From Boseongicola sp. SB0675_bin_26 (GTDB lineage: Bacteria > Pseudomonadota > Alphaproteobacteria > Rhodobacterales > Rhodobacteraceae): a stretch of DNA of 6,044 nucleotides. The DNA lies in contig VYCX01000037.1 of the NCBI GenBank assembly GCA_009843725.1, positions 1 through 6,044 on the forward strand. Direction: 5' to 3'. Every line of letters begins with the position of its first letter. Position 1 is the first letter of the stretch. The notes beneath the pieces were generated by a model. That model was not told where the DNA came from and searched no databases. It worked only from the letters and a program-made list of their open reading frames with translations. Shown one piece after another: positions 1-5,265 of the stretch. Position numbers and translations under genes: made by a program.

Positions 1-459
1 GGACAGAACTTGGCGCGCCATCGCCCACCAGAACGGGAGGCCAGACACGTGCATCACGTACGATCCCCATGTTTCGGGCTTGGCGCCGGCAATCAGCTCT
101 GGATCGCGCTCGGGATCGTTGGTGTACTTGTGATGCGCCAGATGAAAGTACCGGAACCATTCGAACGGCTGCAGGATTGGCAGTCCGACCAAACGTCCGA
201 CCCATTCATTCAGCCAAAGCGTTGCAAAAGGCGTCTTGTGCGTCGCTTCATGCTGCAAGTTGAAGAGAAAGCAGATGGCAATGCCAAGGGGCATGATGGC
301 CAGCCACCAGAAGGGTGCGTCGGCGGCGACATACAGGCCCAGGACGAGGATCAGGCCCAAATGCAGAGCAAGGTGCCGCAAACCGGCGGCGTCCTCGGTC
401 TTGCTCAGTTCAGCCAGGACAGGACCAGGGACCGAATTGACGAAAGCCTTGTGATCCAT
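1..459 (-). CDS. Membrane fatty acid desaturase, N-terminal part (cut by left edge)
   Basis: This minus-strand gene begins with ATG at 459-457 and runs off the window at base 1, leaving 153 residues. An in-frame TAG at 474-472 makes this the first possible ATG; no strong Shine-Dalgarno is visible. Two histidine boxes of the membrane desaturase family (PF00487) are present: HEATH at residues 70-74 and HLAHH at 106-110, the latter followed by KYTNDPERDPE. These histidines bind the di-iron centre that inserts a double bond into an acyl chain using oxygen and electrons from a ferredoxin- or cytochrome-type donor. Hydrophobic segments at about 30-46 and 50-68 precede the first box, as usual. The third box (HxxHH) would lie beyond the window, so completeness cannot be judged. 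A carotenoid ketolase/hydroxylase-type relative is possible, so the substrate is not assigned. The gene points away from everything else here. Confidence 0.9.
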   Translation of the reverse strand, partial: MDHKAFVNSVPGPVLAELSKTEDAAGLRHLALHLGLILVLGLYVAADAPFWWLAIMPLGIAICFLFNLQHEATHKTPFATLWLNEWVGRLVGLPILQPFEWFRYFHLAHHKYTNDPERDPELIAGAKPETWGSYVMHVSGLPFWWAMARQVLS

Positions 460-523
460 GACGGACGCAGCCTAACCCGAACTCCGGACAAGGTCACGTT
501 GCGAATTCCGTGCCGCGAACGAC

Positions 524-538
524 GCCGGGAATCCCGGC
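524..538. promoter_or_regulatory. 15-base palindrome upstream of the desaturase gene
   Basis: The sequence GCCGGGAATCCCGGC reads as a near-perfect palindrome with 7-base arms around a central A. It lies 65 bases upstream of the desaturase ATG, a reasonable place for an operator. On the plus strand it is followed directly by TTTT (539-542), so it could also act as a weak intrinsic terminator in that direction, but no intact plus-strand gene precedes it. On the minus strand no T-run follows. I cannot choose between operator, terminator and chance. Confidence 0.3.
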
Positions 539-900
539 TTTTCCCAATTTGGCCCTTCGTTGCGCCAGCACGCCAGCCGCGATGAACAACAGGGTGTGGA
601 CGAAGGCATTGGCGGGGGACCGATGCCTGGTGCACCGCGAACCCGTGTTCGATTTCAGCTTTCAGGGCGCCTGCACGATTGCAGTCCCCTTCTGGTTTCT
701 TCGTGCGGGACTTCATGCAAGGTGGTCGGCGCCGCTGCCAATTCACCAGGGAGCAAGCACCGTGCGCGGCTGAACCGCCGATGCGTGTCCGGACTTGAAC
801 TGCCGAAGGCGCATCCGAAATCCCCACGATTGAAGCTCCAGCCGCCGCGCGACGCGGCGCCTCGCCGGATGCGCGAATACTCGCACGGCGGGTTCATCGT

Positions 901-996
901 GGGGAGACCAGTGCACTGCTCACGGACGAACAACGGCCTGGCGAGCTTGCCATCGAGGTCGGCCAGGTGCTGATGCACATCCGAAATCGCTACCCG
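901..996 (-). pseudogene. Remnant of a LysR-type regulator DNA-binding domain
   Basis: On the minus strand this segment reads, in part, QHLADLDGKLARPLFVRE followed by QCTGL. LysR-family regulators carry, at the end of their N-terminal winged helix-turn-helix, a segment of the type Q-xx-xLE-xxLG-xPLF-R, so the spacing and key residues (Q, L, D/E, L, PLF, R) match closely. The expected N-terminal part (a short helix, then a FxxAA-type helix) is not seen: the frame upstream reads a short unrelated stretch. Downstream it becomes unlike any effector domain, with no long frame. I therefore read it as a fossil of a LysR regulator rather than a working gene. It could be a chance match, but 18 residues in good register argue against that. 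Confidence 0.45.
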
Positions 997-1039
997 GAAA
1001 CGACTGAGGTCACGGCACGGTCTCGGCAAGCGTCGGCGA

Positions 1040-1170
1040 CGCTGCTCCTTGCCGCGGAAGGCGGGCCGCTCGATGCCATTGCCCAGCGCTGGAACGGTAA
1101 CGGAGAAGTGCCCCTGACCGGGTTCGAGGAATTCGATGAGCTGAATTCCGTGCTGGCCTGCACACGCGGG
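1040..1170 (+). pseudogene. Possible remnant of a sensor-protein HAMP/linker segment
   Basis: A plus-strand frame running from about 967 to 1197 includes LLLAAEGGPLDAIAQ, then NGNGEVPLTGFEEFDELN. Sensor kinases and related signalling proteins often have a PL-x-LA ... G-x-VP ... G-x-x-E-x-x-x-L pattern between the membrane helix and the next domain, which this resembles. There is no membrane helix before it and no kinase or cyclase domain after it; the frame ends at a TGA at 1195-1197. The resemblance is by eye and weak, and the piece may not be coding at all. Confidence 0.2.
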
Positions 1171-1580
1171 AATCGATGCTGTTGTCCGCTTCCGTGATCA
1201 TGCACTTCAGCGAACATGCAGGCCTGCTTGCGGCATGTTCGGCATACTTGGACATCGATGGTGTCGTCAGCGCCGAGTTTGACACACGCCTGGGTGACGG
1301 GCTGGACATTGCGGCGGCAACGGCATCCGGCCGCTGGTTCGTCATGATGCGCAAGGCATGGGGTGATTGCCCTTCCGGCTGCCCGCATTCGGAAACGCCC
1401 TTCTTCGTGGTCAATCACACGCATGTCGACCGGGTGGACAGGGCAATGGCCGAAGGCATGGTGGAATTCCGGAGAGCTGTGCCGCCCGGGGAGTGGCCTC
1501 GGCGGATCGAACGAGGGCGAATTGCCAGAGCGGCGGGACAGTTCCTCGCGATCAGGCAGAGGGCGCCGGCATCGGCATGA
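1140..1580 (+). pseudogene. Fragment with a GDG-DI ... WGDCPSGC signature, probably a truncated hypothetical protein
   Basis: A plus-strand frame, open after a TGA at 1137-1139, has an ATG at 1176 and ends with TGA at 1578-1580 (134 residues from that ATG). Residues about 15-80 look genuinely protein-like: LLAACSAYLDIDGVVSAEF, then GDGLDI, then GRWFVMMRKAWGDCPSGC followed by a hydrophobic FFVVN strand. From memory, small secreted or lipoprotein-like hypothetical proteins end with a similar G-DG-DI ... W ... GDCP(S/A)GC ... (Y/F)-F-V pattern; their function is not known to me. No signal peptide or Shine-Dalgarno precedes the ATG, and the last third is Arg/Ala-rich and unlike the rest. I take it as the surviving C-terminal part of a broken gene. 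A short intact gene remains possible. Confidence 0.45.
1211..1241. repeat. 9-base perfect inverted repeat
   Basis: CGAACATGC at 1211-1219 is matched by its exact reverse complement GCATGTTCG at 1233-1241, with a 13-base spacer. The left arm overlaps a second perfect palindrome, GCAGGCCTGC (1218-1227). It lies inside the GDCPSGC-containing fragment. It could form a hairpin or be an operator-like site, but no promoter or T-run is attached to it. Confidence 0.3.
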
Positions 1581-2043
1581 TCCAGTTCGACCGACCTTCG
1601 GCCCTGACCTGACCGAACGCCAGGCGCACCTTGATGGCAAAGGCAGCGGCGAGCGCTTCGCCGCGCCCTTGAAGGTTCGCCGCCGAGCCAGTCCGCAGCC
1701 TGCTTTCAGATCCGCACCGACCCGCCCGGCCAGATTCGCGCGGAAGGCTTTGGGAGTGTCCGGTTCACGCGCTGCTGATCGAGAGCCTTGAACGACGCAG
1801 GGCAGGCATCGTGGCTCGGAATGACGTGCCCGAACTACATGCCGTGCCAATGAAGCCCTTCCTTCGCACGACCGAACCGCGCGATGCCGGTGCACGTCCT
1901 GCCGTCCCAAGGCGAGCAGGGAAACGCGATCACCGAAATCTCATGGAGGGAGATTGTGCCGGGTTGCGTCTCTGGCGCGACCTTGCAGGCGCCGAGGAGA
2001 GACTTTCCACAGGCGATTGCCCAGCCACCCTGCCCATGAGGGG

Positions 2044-2073
2044 TTGAAATTTCCCGCTCAGCGTCGTTATGTC
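2044..2073 (+). promoter_or_regulatory. Candidate promoter for the tct operon
   Basis: TTGAAA at 2044-2049 matches five of six bases of the sigma-70 -35 consensus. A poor -10-like TATGTC lies 18 bases on (2068-2073). A start site would fall near 2080, giving a leader of about 45 bases before tctC. A small stem (GCCGC/GCGGC, 2086-2100) lies in that leader. The -10 match is weak, so this is only a candidate; a promoter must lie in this general area because tctC is the first gene of the operon. Confidence 0.25.
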
Positions 2074-2114
2074 GCCGTCGGACTCGCCGCGATGAGCGGC
2101 AATCAACCAGTCCT

Positions 2115-2120
2115 AGGGAG
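2115..2120 (+). promoter_or_regulatory. Ribosome binding site of tctC
   Basis: AGGGAG lies six bases before the ATG at 2127. It is the clearest Shine-Dalgarno in the operon, fits the high expression usually needed for a periplasmic receptor, and fixes the tctC start. Confidence 0.75.
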
Positions 2121-2126
2121 AAAGAC

Positions 2127-3092
2127 ATGAAAACAAAATTCCGTGCGCTCGCATTGGGCGCGATTATGTCAGTTGCGGGCTCGGCCACGTTGGCGGCGAC
2201 CGAGTGCATCGCGCCCGCAAACCCCGGCGGCGGCTGGGATTTCACCTGTCGCCAGATCGGCAAGATCCTGTACGACATCGGCCAGGTGGACTCCCCGGTT
2301 CAAGTCACCAACATGGCCGGCGGCGGCGGAGGCCTGGCCTACAGCCACGTGGTCAATGAACGCGGAGACGACAACAACTTGATCGTCGCTGCCAGCCAGG
2401 CCACGGCAACGCGCCTTGCACAGAACGCCTATGCCGGCATGACCGCCGACCAGGTGCGCTTCGTGGGCGCGATCGGCGCCGATCCCGGCGTGATCGTCGT
2501 GGCCGCCGACAGCCCGTTCATGTCGCTCGGCGACATGGTCGAGGCGATCAAGGCCGATACCGGCTCCGTCGCTTTAGGCGGCGGCTCGGAGGCAGGCGGT
2601 TTCGATCACCTGAAGGAGCTCATGGTCCTTAAGGAGGCCGGTTTCACCGACATCACCAAGATCAAGTACATCGGCCTTGACGGCGGTGGCGACGCGATCA
2701 CCCAGACGATCGGCGGCTTCACCCAAGGCATGACCGGCGACATGTCCGAAATCGTCGGCTTCCTCCAGTCGGGCGAGGTGCGCGCGCTTGCCGTCCTTAC
2801 CGAGGAGCGGGTGCCGGGCTTCGAGGACATCCCGACGGCAGTGGAGCAGGGCTTTGACGTGGTCGCCGTGAACTGGCGCGGCCTCTACGTGCCGAAGGGC
2901 ATCTCGGACGCCGACTTCGAGGCTTGGGGCGCCAGGCTCCAGGCCGTGGCGGACAGCCAGGAATGGCAGGACGCCATGGTCGCCAACGGCCTCGCCCCCT
3001 TCACAAAGGTCGGCGGCGACTTCCAGAGCTGGGTTGACGGCGTCATTGCCGACACCGTCGAACTTTCGAAAGAGATCGGCGTAATCCAGTGA
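2127..3092 (+). CDS. tctC: Tripartite tricarboxylate transporter periplasmic solute receptor (TctC/Bug family)
   Basis: This 321-residue protein has the length and pattern of the TctC/Bug family (PF03401). It captures a carboxylate in the periplasm and hands it to the TctAB membrane complex. Residues 1-24 form a typical Sec signal peptide: a basic start (MKTKFR), a hydrophobic core and cleavage near A23/A24. The first ligand loop is PANPGGGWD at 30-38, corresponding to the P-x-x-PGG-xxD loop that clasps a carboxylate in Bug structures. The GGGGGLAY segment near 65-72 and the ASQATATR segment follow in family order. The mature protein appears to contain only two cysteines, C27 and C41, flanking the first loop; a disulphide there is likely (inference). 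The gene is first in the operon, with a good AGGGAG site, and overlaps tctB by four bases. Substrate cannot be assigned from sequence: family members bind citrate, other di- and tricarboxylates, amino acids or aromatic acids. Confidence 0.93.
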   Translation: MKTKFRALALGAIMSVAGSATLAATECIAPANPGGGWDFTCRQIGKILYDIGQVDSPVQVTNMAGGGGGLAYSHVVNERGDDNNLIVAASQATATRLAQNAYAGMTADQVRFVGAIGADPGVIVVAADSPFMSLGDMVEAIKADTGSVALGGGSEAGGFDHLKELMVLKEAGFTDITKIKYIGLDGGGDAITQTIGGFTQGMTGDMSEIVGFLQSGEVRALAVLTEERVPGFEDIPTAVEQGFDVVAVNWRGLYVPKGISDADFEAWGARLQAVADSQEWQDAMVANGLAPFTKVGGDFQSWVDGVIADTVELSKEIGVIQ

Positions 3093-3532
3093 AACTCTCC
3101 GACCGTCTCTTCGGAGTGGTCGTGATCCTGGGGGCGCTCGCCTATACGGCGGGCGCCTTCCAGATACAGTCCAGCTTCATGTCGGATCCTGTCGGGTCGA
3201 AGACATTCCCGCTCATGCTGGCCGGAGTCGCGACGATCTGCGGGCTGGTCTTTGTCTTCCGGCCCGATGACGACCCGGCATGGCCCGGCCGAATGACGCT
3301 AGGCAACATCGTGATCGCCGTCCTCGTCATGGTTGCCTATGCCCACGCCCTGAAGCCGCTCGGGTTCCTGATACCCACGGCGATCTGCGCGGCCATCCTG
3401 AGCTTCCAGATCTCCCCTCGTCCGCTGCCTGCGGCAATCACCGGACTCGGCCTGTCGATCGGGCTGTTCCTGATATTCAGGTACGCGCTCGGCCTCGGGC
3501 TTCAGCCCTTGCCCAAGGCGTGGCTGGGCTGA
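3089..3532 (+). CDS. tctB: Tripartite tricarboxylate transporter small membrane subunit TctB
   Basis: This 147-residue protein is a TctB-family (PF07331) subunit, the small and poorly conserved membrane partner of TctA. It starts with GTG, whose bases form a GTGA overlap with the tctC stop, so translation is probably coupled. Hydrophobic segments are visible at about residues 7-24, 40-57, 71-88, 92-107 and 113-131; the family normally has four to five. The PVGSKTFP motif at 34-41, just before the second helix, corresponds to the G-xx-xFP motif typical of TctB. A polar loop (RPDDDP, 58-63) separates helices two and three. TctB is needed for transport but its exact role is not established. The length is usual for the family and nothing appears broken. 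Confidence 0.9.
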   Translation: MKLSDRLFGVVVILGALAYTAGAFQIQSSFMSDPVGSKTFPLMLAGVATICGLVFVFRPDDDPAWPGRMTLGNIVIAVLVMVAYAHALKPLGFLIPTAICAAILSFQISPRPLPAAITGLGLSIGLFLIFRYALGLGLQPLPKAWLG

Positions 3533-5076
3533 TGGAACTCCTCTCGAACCTCGCCCTCGGCTTCAGTGTCGCTCTCACGCCGTTCACGCTCTTTCTCGCC
3601 GTTGCGGGGTGCTTTCTCGGAACCATAATCGGCGCGCTTCCGGGCCTCGGCCCGTCGAACGGCGTCGCCATCCTGATCCCGCTTGCATTCTCGCTCGGCC
3701 TCGACGCAACGTCCGCCCTCGTCCTGATGACCGCCGTCTATTACGGTGCGATGTACGGCGGCCGGATAAGCTCCATCCTTCTCAACATTCCCGGCGACGA
3801 GCCTGCGCTGATGACCACGCTTGACGGCTACCCGATGGCCAAGGCGGGACGCGCCGGAGACGCTCTCGTGCTGTCCGGCTTTGCCAGCTTCTTCGGTGCG
3901 CTGTTTGCAACGATCGGCCTGATGCTGCTTGCGCCGCTCCTGTCGCGCATTGCCTACCAGTTCGGCCCGTCTGAGTACTTTGCGCTCTACCTGCTGGCGT
4001 TCTCGACCTTGGGTGGCATTGCCTCCAGGAACCAGGCCAAGGCCGCCCTTGCCTCCTGCATGGGGCTCGGCATCGCCATGATCGGGCTCGACAACCAGAC
4101 CGGGATGCCTCGCTTCACCGGCGGCAACCTGCACCTGATGGACGGCGTCGACTTCCTGGTCGCGATTGTCGGGCTCTTCGCGGTCGCTGAGGTCTTTGTC
4201 TTCATCGAAAGCCACGGCCGGGAATCATCCATCGGCGTCAAGCTCGGAAAGGTGACCCTGCCGGCCCGCGACCTGGCCAAGGGCATCGGCACCATGCTGC
4301 GGTCCAGCGTGATCGGGTTCATTGCAGGCGTGCTTCCCGGCGCCGGCGCCTCGCTCGGTTCGTTCCTGGCCTACATGGGCGAGAAGAACGTGCAGGGCGA
4401 AAAGGGCGGGTTCGGCACCGGCGTTCCCAAGGGCGTGATGGCGCCAGAGGCGGGGAACAACGCTGCGGCCGGCGGCGCGCTCGTGCCGATGCTGACGCTC
4501 GGCGTGCCCGGGTCCGGGACAACCGCCGTGCTGCTGGCGCTGCTGCTGACTCTCAACATCACGCCGGGGCCGACCCTGTTCACCGACCGGCCGGACGTCG
4601 TGTGGGGCCTGATCGCCTCGCTGCTGATCGCGAACTTCGTCCTTCTGGCGATGAACGTGCCGATGGTGAAAATGTTCGTCCACATCCTGAGCGTGCCGGC
4701 ATGGGTTCTGTTGCCGGGCGTGATGATGATCTCCTTTGTCGGCATCTATTCGCTCTCGGGCAGCTACTTCGATCTTCTGCTGATGATCTTCTTCGGCATC
4801 GTCGGCTGGATCTTCCGCAAGCTGGACGTTCCGACCGTGCCCATCATCCTTGGCATCCTTCTCGGCAATCACATGGAGGACGCGCTGCGCCGCGCGATGA
4901 TACTTTCGGACGGCGACTGGCGGTTCCTGTTCGGATTCCGCTGGCATGCGCCGTCGGACGCGTATGAATTCTACTCCGCGATCCCCTCTTCGCTTCTCGC
5001 CCTTGCCGTTGCAGGGTTCTTGGCGCCGATCTTCCTCCGCCGCGTGATCAAGAAACCCCGGGCGGTCAGTGACTGA
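3532..5076 (+). CDS. tctA: Tripartite tricarboxylate transporter large membrane subunit TctA
   Basis: This 514-residue protein is the TctA-family (PF01970) permease, which moves the receptor-bound carboxylate across the inner membrane using the ion gradient. The ATG at 3532 shares one base with the tctB stop (TGATG). The frame stays open back to 3280, but that extension is an Arg-rich shadow of tctB, and family members begin right at this hydrophobic N-terminus, near 500 residues in total. Signature motifs appear twice, reflecting the internal duplication of the family: GALPGLGPSNG at 34-44 and GVLPGAGASLG at 266-276. YYGAMYGGRISSILLNIPGDEPA lies at 70-92, with its counterpart PEAGNNAAAGGALVP at 305-319 leading into TLGVPGSGTTA at 322-332. 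About a dozen membrane helices are apparent. It ends in a basic tail (RRVIKKPR). All expected motifs are present, so it should be functional. Confidence 0.95.
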   Translation: MELLSNLALGFSVALTPFTLFLAVAGCFLGTIIGALPGLGPSNGVAILIPLAFSLGLDATSALVLMTAVYYGAMYGGRISSILLNIPGDEPALMTTLDGYPMAKAGRAGDALVLSGFASFFGALFATIGLMLLAPLLSRIAYQFGPSEYFALYLLAFSTLGGIASRNQAKAALASCMGLGIAMIGLDNQTGMPRFTGGNLHLMDGVDFLVAIVGLFAVAEVFVFIESHGRESSIGVKLGKVTLPARDLAKGIGTMLRSSVIGFIAGVLPGAGASLGSFLAYMGEKNVQGEKGGFGTGVPKGVMAPEAGNNAAAGGALVPMLTLGVPGSGTTAVLLALLLTLNITPGPTLFTDRPDVVWGLIASLLIANFVLLAMNVPMVKMFVHILSVPAWVLLPGVMMISFVGIYSLSGSYFDLLLMIFFGIVGWIFRKLDVPTVPIILGILLGNHMEDALRRAMILSDGDWRFLFGFRWHAPSDAYEFYSAIPSSLLALAVAGFLAPIFLRRVIKKPRAVSD

Positions 5077-5098
5077 CCGCGGCCAGGAACGCGCGGTC
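5075..5098 (+). other. Hairpin over the tctA stop codon
   Basis: GACCGCG (5075-5081) pairs with CGCGGTC (5092-5098) across a 10-base loop, beginning inside the tctA stop codon. A competing stem, CAGGA (5084-5088) with TCCTG (5097-5101), uses part of the same bases. No T-run follows, so it is not a standard intrinsic terminator. It might slow 3'-end decay of the tctCBA message or modulate read-through into the downstream gene; chance is possible in DNA this GC-rich. Confidence 0.3.
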
Positions 5099-5118
5099 CT
5101 GCCAGCTCGCGGCGATGC

Positions 5119-5123
5119 AGGAG
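5119..5123 (+). promoter_or_regulatory. Ribosome binding site of the small reading frame at 5130
   Basis: AGGAG sits six bases before the ATG at 5130. It is the best Shine-Dalgarno in the tctA to DUF1446 gap, and notably better than anything before the DUF1446 start at 5266. Confidence 0.4.
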
Positions 5124-5129
5124 CACGAA

Positions 5130-5249
5130 ATGTCATGCAACATCGAGTCCGCTCCCGCATCGGAGCTGATCCCGCACGCGGTCCTGCCTTCCGGTGCGGA
5201 CCGTGCGCCTCCCGGCGGATGCGAGACTTTCGCGGACAGATGCCAATGA
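5130..5249 (+). CDS. Possible 39-residue small protein or leader peptide
   Basis: A frame of 39 codons runs from ATG 5130 to TGA 5247-5249, between tctA and the DUF1446 gene. It begins MSCNIESAPASELIPH and ends CETFADRCQ, with three cysteines and no membrane helix; I do not recognise it. In favour: AGGAG at ideal spacing, mostly G/C third positions, and a stop only 16 bases before the next ATG, which would allow ribosomes to feed the poorly equipped DUF1446 start. Against: it is short, has no known relatives that I can recall, and a competing Arg-rich frame (GTG 5069 to TGA 5269) covers the same bases. It contains a strong hairpin (5173-5207), so it might act as a leader whose translation alters that structure. 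This is a candidate only. Confidence 0.3.
   Translation: MSCNIESAPASELIPHAVLPSGADRAPPGGCETFADRCQ
5173..5207 (+). other. GC-rich hairpin between tctA and the DUF1446 gene
   Basis: CGCAC (5173-5177) and GGTCC (5180-5184), separated by a two-base bulge, pair with GGACC (5198-5202) and GTGCG (5203-5207). This gives ten base pairs, nearly all G-C, around a 13-base loop. No T-run follows, so Rho-independent termination is unlikely. Its position about 60 bases before the DUF1446 start suggests an mRNA-processing, stability or attenuation element, which is inference. Confidence 0.4.
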
Positions 5250-5265
5250 GCCGGCAGACTGAACC

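Larger units (their letters stand above)
460..2126. other. Gene-poor stretch of degenerate coding remnants
   Basis: Between the desaturase start and tctC about 1.67 kb contains no intact gene I can support. Reading frames here are short or Arg/Ser/Pro-rich, typical of chance frames in GC-rich DNA. The longest, 990-1910 on the minus strand, has no recognisable domain and a low-complexity composition. Short segments do look like former genes and are listed separately: LysR-type (minus, about 901-996), HAMP-like (plus, about 1040-1170) and a GDCPSGC-containing fragment (plus, 1140-1580). From 1581 to about 2040 I see nothing recognisable in either strand. The final 85 bases form the tctC leader. 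The mixture of orientations suggests several deletion or rearrangement events rather than decay of a single gene, which is an inference. Confidence 0.6.

Noticed and set aside
1128..1149. Inverted repeat GGAATTC/GAATTCC with an 8-base spacer
   Set aside because: Both arms contain the self-complementary GAATTC, so the inverted match is largely two copies of one 6-base palindrome and is easily due to chance.
1811..1900. Plus-strand frame DVPELHAVPMKPFLR resembling the end of a LysR effector domain
   Set aside because: The similarity is short and vague, and the following residues do not continue the pattern; it is also in the opposite orientation to the LysR-like fragment.
990..1910. 306-codon minus-strand frame, the longest in the upstream region
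   Set aside because: The composition is Arg/Ser/Pro/Cys-rich without recognisable motifs, and it is antisense to the more protein-like GDCPSGC fragment; open frames of this length arise by chance in GC-rich DNA.
3280..3531. 84-codon N-terminal extension of tctA
   Set aside because: It is an out-of-frame shadow of tctB, Arg/Pro-rich and unlike any TctA N-terminus; ATG 3532 gives the family length and a TGATG junction.
4225..5160. 311-codon minus-strand frame opposite tctA
   Set aside because: It is a shadow of tctA, made of His/Arg/Asp/Gln-rich low-complexity sequence that reflects codon bias on the other strand.
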